Source: a bacterium (GTDB taxonomy: Bacteria; Arandabacterota; Arandabacteria; Arandabacterales; Arandabacteraceae). From it: DNA of 19,860 bases. How positions within the stretch are numbered: the first letter of the stretch is position 1; every line of letters begins with the position of its first letter. The stretch covers positions 1 to 19,860 of the forward strand of contig JALGWB010000025.1 in NCBI GenBank assembly GCA_025774405.1, given 5' to 3'. Below are positions 7,702 to 15,099 of this stretch, piece after piece. The notes beneath the pieces are model-generated. The model saw only the letters and a list, made by a program, of their open reading frames with translations, made no database searches and was not told the DNA's origin. Position numbers and translations under genes: made by a program.

Positions 7702-7865
7702 TGCGCTATCCCGGAATTGGACTGATAGAGCTGGCTTGGGCTATATTCCCGGCAGACAACCACGAGGTGGGCACCGACCGAGGGGCTGGTGGATACGCCT
7801 TTTTGGTTGGGCTTTAGGGGATGCTTACAATGGGGTGGTCGATGGTTTTTCTCACCATAAGGCGA

Positions 7866-7892
7866 TGCACATTTTTAGCTCCGACCCCAAAA
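7866..7892 (-). repeat. Right inverted-repeat copy
   Basis: TGCACATTTTTAGCTCCGAC followed by CCCAAAA. Reverse complement of 7438-7464 with a single mismatch (T against C in the CGTGCA end). Confidence 0.85.
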
Positions 7893-7912
7893 GGGTGCAA
7901 GGGGGTGCGCCG

Positions 7913-7935
7913 TGCACATTTTTGGCTCCGACCCC
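7913..7935 (-). repeat. Third copy, direct repeat of the right unit
   Basis: TGCACATTTTTGGCTCCGAC followed by CCC. It is identical to 7866-7888 at 22 of 23 positions, in the same orientation, 47 bp further right. It ends 35 bp before the EF-G start codon. Confidence 0.8.
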
Positions 7936-7970
7936 ATTTGCGGGGATTTGTGGACTTTTGAGGCTGACCC

Positions 7971-10055
7971 ATGAAACGAGATATAAGGCGAGTTAGGAAC
8001 ATTGGGCTGATGGCTCACATTGATGCCGGTAAGACAACGGTGACTGAGCGCATCCTTTTCTTCACTGGCAAGAGCCATCGGATCGGCGAGGTCCACGATG
8101 GTAAAGCCATCATGGATTGGATGGTTCAGGAACAGGAGCGTGGTATAACCATAACTTCGGCTGCGACTACGACTTACTGGAAAGGTCATCGTATCAATAT
8201 CATTGATACACCCGGTCATGTTGACTTCACAGCAGAGGTTGAGCGCTCCTTACGCGTGCTTGATGGAACGGTTGCCCTTTTCTGTGCGGTCGGCGGAGTT
8301 CAACCACAATCCGAAACCGTGTGGCGGCAGGCAGAGAAATACCGAGTCCCTCGGATCGCCTTTGTCAACAAGATGGATCGAGCAGGAGCCGATTTCGAAG
8401 CTGTCGTTGACGAGATCAGACGAGAGCTCGGTGGTAATGCCGTTCCTGTTGTGATTCCAATAGGTGCTGAATCCAGCTTCCGTGGCATCATCGACCTCGT
8501 TGAAATGAAGGCCATCTATTACGACGACACCCCAAAAGGTATCGTCATGAGGGAAGAATCTATTCCGCAAGATCTGCTTGAGAAAGCGCAGGAGGCCGAA
8601 CGCAATCTCATCGAACGTATCAGTGAGCAGGATGATCGCCTCATGGAGAAATTCATAGAGGGAATCCAGCCAGAGCGTCGAGAGGTTGTTAGTGCTTTAC
8701 GTCAGGCTACGATTGACGGACATATCATCCCGGTACTCTGCGGTTCAGCTCTCCGTAACAAGGGCATACGCAAGTTACTTGATGCAATCGTTGATTATCT
8801 CCCTTCACCTCTTGAGCTCCCCCCTGTGATCGCCACTCATGATGAAACTGGCAAGGAGATCTTGAGGCATCCGAGCGATGAAGCACCGCTGGCAGCACTT
8901 GCTTTCAAGGTTCAAACTGACAAGCATACCGGCAAGCTCACCTATGTAAGGGTATATTCGGGGACACTCAGAGCTGGTGAGGTGGTCTATAACTCTACAA
9001 GGCAAAAACCGCAACGCATCGGACGCATCTTTGAGATGCATGCTAACAGACGTCATGCGGTGGATGAGCTCTTTGCCGGTGACGTTGGTGCAGTTGTGGG
9101 GCTCAGCGATACGCGGACAGGTGACACGCTGTGCAGGCAGGATGAGCCCATCGTGCTTGAGTCGATTGAGTTTCCGGCGCCTGTAATCGATGTGGCCATC
9201 AGACCAGAGACAACTGCCGATAGCGATCGCCTGGGGCGTGCCCTGGGCAAACTGGCCGAAGAGGATCCCACGTTCGTCGTGAAGACCGATCCGGAAAGCG
9301 GCGAGGTCATAGTCTCAGGTATGGGTGAGCTTCATCTTGAGATAATCACGGACCGCTTGCGAAGGGAGTTTGGAGTCACCGTTGCAGTCGGCAAGCCCCA
9401 GGTCGCCTATCGGGAAACCATCATTGGCGCCGTTGATCATGCCTACAGGCATGTCAAACAAACAGGTGGTCATGGACAATATGCTCACGTCTGTCTTCAC
9501 GTGGAGCCCAATCCACCCACTACCGGTTTCCAATTTGAAAACAAGGTAACAGGCGGAAGGATCCCTCGAGAGTTCATTCCCGCAATTGAGCGAGGCATAA
9601 TTGATGCAATGGCTGAGGGACCGTATGCAGGCTATCCTATGGTGGATATCAAAGTCGTGCTAACCGATGGTTCAGCTCATGAGGTCGATTCCTCGGAGCA
9701 TGCTTTCCGTGTCTGTGCCGCAAATGCCTTTAGAGAGGCATGCAAGAAAGCAGGGCTTGAATTGCTCGAACCCATTATGTGCGTTGAGGTCATACTGCCT
9801 GAAGAATATGTTGGATCAGTGACCTCAAGTCTCTGTTCAAAGCGTGGCAAGATCTTGAATGTCGAAGCCAAGGGCAAGACAGCTATCCTCACTGCCCATG
9901 TTCCACTTGGAGAAATGTTCGGCTATGCGAGTGAGCTCAGGAATATCACAAGTGGACGGGGTGAGTTCACAATGCACTTTGAGCACTATGAGGCTGTCCC
10001 CTACTCAATAGCCGAGGCCATTGTCGAGGCGCGCAAGAAATCCAGCGCGGCTTAA
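7971..10055 (+). CDS. fusA: Translation elongation factor G
   Basis: This 694-residue protein is a full-length EF-G, the GTPase that drives ribosomal translocation and helps recycling. All GTPase motifs are intact: AHIDAGKTT (residues 15-23), ERGITITSA, DTPGH, NKMD and GSA. Domain III carries MGELHLEIITDRL near residue 451. Domain IV carries GGHGQYAHV near residue 499 and DGSAHEVDSSEHAF. The C-terminal domain reads YVGSVTSSLCSKRGK and ends GEFTMHFEHYEAVP. GAGG about 9 nt before the ATG is the likely ribosome site. The gene is not next to rpsL, rpsG or tuf, which suggests a second or relocated EF-G, but I cannot tell which from one copy. It sits directly downstream of the repeats and converges on mscS. 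Confidence 0.95.
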   Translation: MKRDIRRVRNIGLMAHIDAGKTTVTERILFFTGKSHRIGEVHDGKAIMDWMVQEQERGITITSAATTTYWKGHRINIIDTPGHVDFTAEVERSLRVLDGTVALFCAVGGVQPQSETVWRQAEKYRVPRIAFVNKMDRAGADFEAVVDEIRRELGGNAVPVVIPIGAESSFRGIIDLVEMKAIYYDDTPKGIVMREESIPQDLLEKAQEAERNLIERISEQDDRLMEKFIEGIQPERREVVSALRQATIDGHIIPVLCGSALRNKGIRKLLDAIVDYLPSPLELPPVIATHDETGKEILRHPSDEAPLAALAFKVQTDKHTGKLTYVRVYSGTLRAGEVVYNSTRQKPQRIGRIFEMHANRRHAVDELFAGDVGAVVGLSDTRTGDTLCRQDEPIVLESIEFPAPVIDVAIRPETTADSDRLGRALGKLAEEDPTFVVKTDPESGEVIVSGMGELHLEIITDRLRREFGVTVAVGKPQVAYRETIIGAVDHAYRHVKQTGGHGQYAHVCLHVEPNPPTTGFQFENKVTGGRIPREFIPAIERGIIDAMAEGPYAGYPMVDIKVVLTDGSAHEVDSSEHAFRVCAANAFREACKKAGLELLEPIMCVEVILPEEYVGSVTSSLCSKRGKILNVEAKGKTAILTAHVPLGEMFGYASELRNITSGRGEFTMHFEHYEAVPYSIAEAIVEARKKSSAA

Positions 10056-10086
10056 CGCGTTCATCTCACTACGATCCAGACCTGCC

Positions 10087-10101
10087 GGCACATCCTGTGC
10101 C
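10087..10101. terminator. Short hairpin between convergent EF-G and MscS genes
   Basis: GGCACA TCC TGTGCC forms a perfect 6-bp stem with a 3-nt loop in the 52-bp gap between the two converging stops. There is no clear T run on either strand, so it would be a weak or factor-assisted bidirectional terminator. Confidence 0.35.
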
Positions 10102-10107
10102 CTTCGC

Positions 10108-10923
10108 CTATGCCTTTACCTCCTCATAGATGTGAACATCACGCTGAGGGAAAGGAATTGAGAGCCCGGCTCGCTCGAGTTCCTCCTTAGCCTTTTCCAT
10201 CGTATCAAAATAGACACTCCAGTAATCTGATGGCTTTGTCCATGGGCGACAGACGATGTTGACACTGCTATCGGCAAGCTCCGAAACAGCAATGACAGGT
10301 GCAGGATCTTTGAGCACTCGTGGGTCGGACTTGACGATGTTCTCCAGAATCTCTTTTGCCTTCTTGATGTCATCTTCATAAGAGATTCCGAAGACCATAT
10401 CGAGGCGGCGATTGTCAATCGCTGAGAAATTGACAATTTTGTCTGTGGTAATCTGCGAATTGGGCACGATTATGCGTCGGTTGTCGGGATGATTTAGAAT
10501 CGTAGTGAAGATGCCAATCTGCTCGACCGATCCCATAGCACCAGCCACCTCGACAAAGTCACCAACCCTGAAGGGCTTGAAGATGACAAGCATCACACCC
10601 GCAGCGAAGTTTGAGAGTGACCCCTGAAGAGCCAAACCGATGGCGAGCCCGGCAGCACCCAGCATTGCAACAAGGGATGTGGTCCTGATCCCGATCTTGT
10701 CAATTGCTGCAATGATGACAAACGCAAGCAGCAGGAAGTACGAAAGTCGAGCAAGGAACCTCGAGAGGGTCGGATCGATGTTACTGCGATCCATGAGCCG
10801 CTTGAGCACTTTAGATACAAGTCCCGCAATCCAACGTCCGATCACGAAGATCAAAACTGCAGCAACGACCTTGAGCCCATAGGTGATGATGTAGTCAGGC
10901 AGTTTTTGCAGAAACTCTTCCAT
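10108..10923 (-). CDS. mscS: Small-conductance mechanosensitive channel, MscS family
   Basis: This 271-residue inner-membrane protein has helix 1 at about 13-37, helix 2 at about 60-80 and the pore helix containing GAAGLAIGLALQGSLSNFAAG. The pore helix is followed by VIFKPFRVGDFVEV, the signature that continues into the beta domain. The C-terminal domain includes NHPDNRRIIVPNSQI and ends FPQRDVHIYEE, as in short MscS channels. It opens under membrane tension to release solutes during osmotic downshock. AAAGGAGGT precedes the ATG by 5 nt. A minus-strand promoter candidate lies upstream. Confidence 0.93.
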   Translation of the reverse strand: MEEFLQKLPDYIITYGLKVVAAVLIFVIGRWIAGLVSKVLKRLMDRSNIDPTLSRFLARLSYFLLLAFVIIAAIDKIGIRTTSLVAMLGAAGLAIGLALQGSLSNFAAGVMLVIFKPFRVGDFVEVAGAMGSVEQIGIFTTILNHPDNRRIIVPNSQITTDKIVNFSAIDNRRLDMVFGISYEDDIKKAKEILENIVKSDPRVLKDPAPVIAVSELADSSVNIVCRPWTKPSDYWSVYFDTMEKAKEELERAGLSIPFPQRDVHIYEEVKA

Positions 10924-10976
10924 TACATACCTCCTTTCGCGGGCTTAGCCAATCTCTAAAGCGCTGTCATCTCACG

Positions 10977-11005
10977 ACCCTATCAGCTGGGGAGGCACAT
11001 TTCAA
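10977..11005 (-). promoter_or_regulatory. Possible sigma-70 promoter for mscS
   Basis: Read on the minus strand: TTGAAA (five of six to TTGACA), a 17-bp spacer, TAGGGT (three of six to TATAAT). It lies 54 bp before the mscS start codon. Confidence 0.3.
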
Positions 11006-11141
11006 ACAGTGGCTTGTCATCCGCAGTAATGCTCAATAACAAGTGATGACCAATCGAGAGCCACACCACTTCTGTGTCGAAGGGACACACACAGAGCCCC
11101 GACACGCCAGTTTTTTGCTCAAAACGCCGCTGCGGCACACC

Positions 11142-11171
11142 TTTCGGTTGATTGCTATCCTGTTGTATAAT
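11142..11171 (+). promoter_or_regulatory. Possible sigma-70 promoter upstream of the SppA-like gene
   Basis: A perfect TATAAT (11166-11171) with a weak TTTCGG 18 bp upstream. It would give a leader of over 220 nt and may be a minor or false site. Confidence 0.25.
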
Positions 11172-11240
11172 AAGAAGTTAGAACCGATAAAATGTTGGAG
11201 AGAAGGCTTTCGAGCGGGAGGGCTGAATCAGCAAGATCGC

Positions 11241-11255
11241 TGGCACGGAACTTGC
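11241..11255 (+). promoter_or_regulatory. Sigma-54 (-24/-12) promoter for the SppA-like gene
   Basis: TGGCACGGAACTTGC matches the full consensus TGGCAC-N5-TTGC, with GG and GC correctly 12 bp apart, start to start. The start of transcription would be near 11267, leaving a leader of about 140 nt before the ATG at 11406. It lies in non-coding DNA in the right orientation. A sigma-54 promoter needs an activator bound upstream; no such activator gene is in the window. Confidence 0.6.
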
Positions 11256-11405
11256 GACTCTCGTCGCCGGGAGGGTGCTTTTTGCCTGACTAGGTGCTTC
11301 TGTCCCAATCAAACTCTTTACAAATGGGCACTCAAGGTTTTAGCATTGAGCGTTGCAGGCCGTCAAAGCCAAAGTCAAGTTTTCACAAGGAGAGGAGGTA
11401 GTACC

Positions 11406-13853
11406 ATGCGCAGAGTTATCGTCCTGGTTCTTGCGAGTCTTCTGTTTACGGGCCCAGCCCTTGGGAGTCAAGTCCCGTCCTATCACTCTTATTTCGACTT
11501 TCTCTTTACCTCACCCGGGAGTATGGGCTATGGACTCTATGGCTATGCTAACCCGGCCATGGCCAGACAGATCGACTTTGGTGATCTGCTTTTCACCTGG
11601 TCTGATGCTGACCTGAATGATCTCGGTTCGGAGTATCAAGCCCTGACGGGTGATCTCGATCGCTGGGGGCTTTTCACTGGAATCCCCAAGCTCGGCTTTG
11701 GTTTTGGTCTCATTCATGAAGACATCGAGGGCTTTGGTGACGTTACTGACTACCGGCTGAGTTTTGCCTTCGGTGATCGAAGCAAGATCTTCGGCATAGG
11801 CTATGGTTGGTCCGGTGGGGACACCGAAATATACGATAGGAGCAGTCTCTGGACATTTGGTTGGCTCATCCGCCCGATTCGCCATCTCTCGTTGGGAGTT
11901 TGGGGAACCCTGAGCGCCGGCGGCAATAGTGACAAAGAAGCAGTTGCAGACATAGGCATCCGTCCCTTCGGCGATGAGAAGCTGACCCTTTTCGCCGACT
12001 ATGCGATCAAGGACGGCCAACGTGTCAAGGATGCTGCTTGGAGTGCAGGTGCAGCACTTGAGATCCTACCCGGAGTGCGCTTCACCGGGCGCTACTTTGA
12101 TACTGAGCGTTTCACGCTTGGCTTTAACATTGGGCTGGGTCGCCTCACTGCCGCATCACAGGCACACTACGATCAGGATCACCATCGTGCCTACACAACC
12201 TATGCTGTTCGTCTGGGTGGAATCGATCGCTCCATCCTGAAGCAGGCAGTTAAGCGCCGCAAAAAATATCTCAAGCTGAACCTTCACGGCGAGCTCAAAT
12301 ATCAGCGCTTCCGTCTCTTTGATAAGTCGAACACCTTGCTTGGCGTACTTGATGCGATCGATGCCGCAAAAGAGGATGAATCGATTGCAGGGATCGCCAT
12401 AAACACTGCTGGCATGCATATCAACTGGGAACTTGCCTGGGAGATCAGGCAGAAGCTTGAGGAGTTCAAACGCTCTGGCAAACACGTTGTTGTCTTTCTC
12501 GAAAGTGCTGGCCTGCCTGGCTATCATTTTGCATCTGTCGCCGACTATAGCCTCCTTGGTTTCCGTTTCGGGCGCTTCTACGCCAAGGGGACACTTGAAA
12601 AGCTCGGATTGGGCTTTGATGAGTGGCGGTTCTTCAAATATAAGTCAGCCTACGAGACGCTTGCCCGGGACAAGATGTCAGAGGGTGACCGCGAGCAACT
12701 TCAGGCAATTATCGATGATTTCTATGATCTTGCAAGAAGCGAAATCTGTGAATCCCGGGGTCTCTCGCCCGACGAATTCGATCGCCTGGTCAATGAGCAC
12801 TACTTCTTCCTCCCTGAAGAGGCTGTGGAGGCCGGGCTCGTCGATACCCTCGGCAGGTGGGATGAGGTCGAGAAGGCGATTGAAAAGCTCGAGGGCGGAT
12901 CCAAGGGGATGATACCGCGATCAGGACTTGCTCGCTACTGGAAGCTTCATGATGATTACTGGGGTGAGCGACCTCGTATCGCTGTCATCTATGCGCTTGG
13001 TGCCTGCGCTATGGAATCAGGCATCAAGGCAAGAAGCCTATCAAAGGTTATCGACCGGGTGGCTAAGAACAACAGCATCAAGGCGGTTGTCTTCAGGGTG
13101 GACTCCCCTGGTGGCAGTGCAACTGCTTCTGATATCGTAGCTGAAGCTCTTAAGAAATGCGCCGAGGAGAAACCTGTGATCGTGTCTCAGGGTTGGGTTG
13201 CAGGTAGTGGTGGCTATTGGATCTCGATGTATGGAGATACGATTGTTGCTGCACCCAATACCATCACTGGTTCAATTGGTGTCATCGGCGGCTGGATTTA
13301 CAACAAAGGATTCAAGGAGCGCCTTGGCATGAGTACTGACCTTGTCAAGGTTGGTGATCATGCAGACCTGGGCTTCGGCATCCCATTCCTGTTCTTTGGC
13401 ACAATCCCTGACCGCAATCTTACAGCTGAGGAGAGAGCTAAAGTCGAACGAGACATCAAGAGCTATTATGAGATGTTTGTTGAAAAGGTTGCAGAAGGCA
13501 GAAACAAGAAACCTGATGAGATCAAGAAGATCGCCCAGGGCAGAGTGTGGTCGGGAATTGACGGACTTTCAATCGGGCTTATTGATGAGATAGGTGGTAT
13601 CGAACGAGCTATCGAGATAGCCAAGGCCAGGGCTGGAATACCAACCGGTATGGAAGTCAAACTTGTTGAAATGCCCGAAGCGCCGCTCATCGATACAAGC
13701 GTATTTATGCCAAAGATCTTCGGTATAGGCCAGAAGCCAAATCCAGTGCTTGAGGACCTGCGCTTCAGGGTCGAGCATAATGGTGAAGCAATGCCCTTGC
13801 TTCCTCTTGATGTGATGGGGGCGATCAGCGAGTATCAAGGACCAACAATGTAA
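11406..13853 (+). CDS. SppA-type S49 peptidase with N-terminal beta-barrel-like domain
   Basis: This 815-residue protein starts at ATG 11406 after AGAGGAGGT. Residues 1-20 are a signal peptide (RRVIVLVLASLLFTGPALG). Residues 22 to about 287 are rich in glycine and alternating aromatic strands, starting GSMGYGLYGYANPAMARQ, like the opening of PorV/UPF0164-type outer-membrane barrels. From Tyr288 a tandem S49 peptidase follows. The N-repeat carries FFKYKSAYETLARDKMS with catalytic Lys413. The C-repeat starts near 525 and carries VDSPGGSATAS and GSGGYWIS with catalytic Ser601. This is the dyad layout of the long (67-kDa class) SppA, which degrades leftover signal peptides. The usual membrane anchor is replaced by the barrel-like part, implying a periplasmic or outer-membrane site. 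An alcohol dehydrogenase gene follows 43 bp later. Confidence 0.88.
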   Translation: MRRVIVLVLASLLFTGPALGSQVPSYHSYFDFLFTSPGSMGYGLYGYANPAMARQIDFGDLLFTWSDADLNDLGSEYQALTGDLDRWGLFTGIPKLGFGFGLIHEDIEGFGDVTDYRLSFAFGDRSKIFGIGYGWSGGDTEIYDRSSLWTFGWLIRPIRHLSLGVWGTLSAGGNSDKEAVADIGIRPFGDEKLTLFADYAIKDGQRVKDAAWSAGAALEILPGVRFTGRYFDTERFTLGFNIGLGRLTAASQAHYDQDHHRAYTTYAVRLGGIDRSILKQAVKRRKKYLKLNLHGELKYQRFRLFDKSNTLLGVLDAIDAAKEDESIAGIAINTAGMHINWELAWEIRQKLEEFKRSGKHVVVFLESAGLPGYHFASVADYSLLGFRFGRFYAKGTLEKLGLGFDEWRFFKYKSAYETLARDKMSEGDREQLQAIIDDFYDLARSEICESRGLSPDEFDRLVNEHYFFLPEEAVEAGLVDTLGRWDEVEKAIEKLEGGSKGMIPRSGLARYWKLHDDYWGERPRIAVIYALGACAMESGIKARSLSKVIDRVAKNNSIKAVVFRVDSPGGSATASDIVAEALKKCAEEKPVIVSQGWVAGSGGYWISMYGDTIVAAPNTITGSIGVIGGWIYNKGFKERLGMSTDLVKVGDHADLGFGIPFLFFGTIPDRNLTAEERAKVERDIKSYYEMFVEKVAEGRNKKPDEIKKIAQGRVWSGIDGLSIGLIDEIGGIERAIEIAKARAGIPTGMEVKLVEMPEAPLIDTSVFMPKIFGIGQKPNPVLEDLRFRVEHNGEAMPLLPLDVMGAISEYQGPTM

Positions 13854-13896
13854 TATCGCGGACGGGACAAGACCGAACAGTGGGTTGGGTAGATAG

Positions 13897-14922
13897 ATGA
13901 AGGCAATGCTGCTCCGCAATCTCACCGATCTTACAACCAATCCGGCGCCTCTTGAGCTGGCCGAAGTGCCGGAACCGGAGCCACACCAGGGCGAGATCCT
14001 TATCAGGGTGTCAGCATGTGGCGTTTGCCACACAGAGCTCGACGAGATCGAGGGGCGGACCCCTCCCAAGCTGCCCATCATTCTGGGCCATCAGGTTGTT
14101 GGCAGAGTCAAGCAGTTGGGTGAAGACGCAAAGCGTTTCAAAGTTGGTGATCGGGTCGGGGTGGCGTGGATTTATTCGGCCTGTGGTAGGTGCAAGTATT
14201 GTCAGACAGGGCAGGAGAATCTCTGCAGTGAATTTAGAGCCACTGGACGTGATGCTGACGGTGGCTATGCTGAATACATGGTGATTGATGAAGGGTTTGC
14301 TTATCCCATTCCTGATATCTTCAGTGATTCAGAGGCAGCTCCATTGCTCTGTGCAGGAGCCATAGGACTTCGATCCTTGAGGCTGACCAACCTTGAGGAT
14401 GGCGATCGGCTCGGGCTCACCGGCTTTGGAGCTTCGGGCCATCTTGTGCTCAAGATGGCAAGACATATGCTGCCGTCATCTGAGATCTATGTTTTTGCCC
14501 GCAGTGAGCACGAACGCGCCTTTGCGCTTGAGCTTGGAGCGAAGTGGGCAGGTGACACTACCGACCGGGCACCATCCAAACTCGATGCCATAATTGATAC
14601 AACTCCTGTCTGGAAACCAGTAGTTGAGGCCCTGAAGAATCTTGCTCGTGGCGGAAGGCTTGTAATAAATGCGATTCGCAAGGAGGATATCGATAAGGAC
14701 TATCTTCTTAGATGTGACTACCCCACCCATCTCTGGCTGGAGAAGGAAATAAAGAGCGTTGCCAATGTCACCCGCAGGGACGTAAGTGACTTCCTGAGCC
14801 TGGCTACCTCAATGAGGCTTAAGCCTGAGGTCGAGGAATTTGATCTTGCCGAAGTCAATCGGGCACTCATCGAACTTAAGAATCGCAAGATCAGAGGAGC
14901 CAAAGTTCTCTCAATCGGATAG
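13897..14922 (+). CDS. Zinc-dependent alcohol dehydrogenase (MDR family)
   Basis: This 341-residue cytoplasmic enzyme has catalytic zinc ligands Cys41 (CGVCHTEL), His65 (GHQ) and Cys152 (PLLCAGAIG). Structural zinc ligands are Cys96, Cys99, Cys102 and Cys110. The nucleotide-binding turn is GFGASGHLVLKMA. GHQ in place of the more common GHE, and the C-terminal LWLEKEIKSVANVTRRD, fit the AdhA/AdhP-like branch of zinc-binding family members. It would interconvert alcohols and aldehydes with NAD(P). The gene is 43 bp after the SppA gene with no good ribosome site of its own, so it may be cotranscribed. There is no evident functional link to protease activity. Confidence 0.9.
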   Translation: MKAMLLRNLTDLTTNPAPLELAEVPEPEPHQGEILIRVSACGVCHTELDEIEGRTPPKLPIILGHQVVGRVKQLGEDAKRFKVGDRVGVAWIYSACGRCKYCQTGQENLCSEFRATGRDADGGYAEYMVIDEGFAYPIPDIFSDSEAAPLLCAGAIGLRSLRLTNLEDGDRLGLTGFGASGHLVLKMARHMLPSSEIYVFARSEHERAFALELGAKWAGDTTDRAPSKLDAIIDTTPVWKPVVEALKNLARGGRLVINAIRKEDIDKDYLLRCDYPTHLWLEKEIKSVANVTRRDVSDFLSLATSMRLKPEVEEFDLAEVNRALIELKNRKIRGAKVLSIG

Positions 14923-14980
14923 CCAGATCATCCTAATTTCCCTAAAGTCAAGCAACTAGGTTTTCGATATAGCATTGGAA

Positions 14981-15079
14981 GCTTTCTTGAAGACGGAAAG
15001 CGGTGGGGTCGTCGGTTTGCATCTTTTTGGGGACGAACCCTTGGAGTGTGTCCAAAGGGCTGCATGCTGAAGGCATGCA
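14981..15079 (+). promoter_or_regulatory. Four-hairpin leader before the histidine kinase gene
   Basis: Four hairpins lie in a row. Stem 1 is GCTTTC/GAAAGC (14981-15001). Stem 2 is GGGGTCGTC/GACGAACCC with one mismatch (15005-15040). Stem 3 is TTGGA/TCCAA (15041-15055). Stem 4 is TGCATGC/GCATGCA (15061-15079), ending 4 nt before the GGAGGAG ribosome site. I do not recognise a known riboswitch class. Stem 4 could also be a palindromic operator. Confidence 0.4.
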
Positions 15080-15099
15080 TGCTGGAGGAGCAGGATAGG

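Larger units (their letters stand above)
7438..7935. mobile_element. Repeat-bounded non-coding segment, possible non-autonomous element
   Basis: About 500 bp bounded by a 27-bp inverted repeat pair (7438-7464 and 7866-7892) with a further copy of the right-hand unit at 7913-7935. The interior (7465-7865) has no gene. No transposase is present, and no target-site duplication is obvious, so mobilisation in trans is an inference. The form is compatible with a MITE-like element or with paired REP-type repeats; related repeats at 496 and 2157 support a dispersed family. Confidence 0.5.
7456..7970. other. Intergenic stretch between transporter and EF-G genes
   Basis: No gene of more than about 100 codons with coding character. 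It contains the repeat-bounded segment, a sigma-54-like sequence (7477-7491), a possible sigma-70 promoter (7673-7701) and a T-rich run at about 7651-7658. Confidence 0.6.
10924..11405. other. Divergent intergenic region between mscS and the SppA-like gene
   Basis: It carries promoter candidates for both directions: a minus-strand TTGAAA-N17-TAGGGT, a plus-strand TATAAT box and a near-perfect sigma-54 site. The SppA reading frame stays open leftward to 11043, but that stretch lacks coding character and a signal peptide starts at 11406, so I treat it as untranslated. Confidence 0.6.

Noticed and set aside
11043..11405. Upstream extension of the SppA-like reading frame
   Set aside because: A signal peptide and strong ribosome site mark 11406 as the start; the extension holds promoter-like sequences and lacks coding character.
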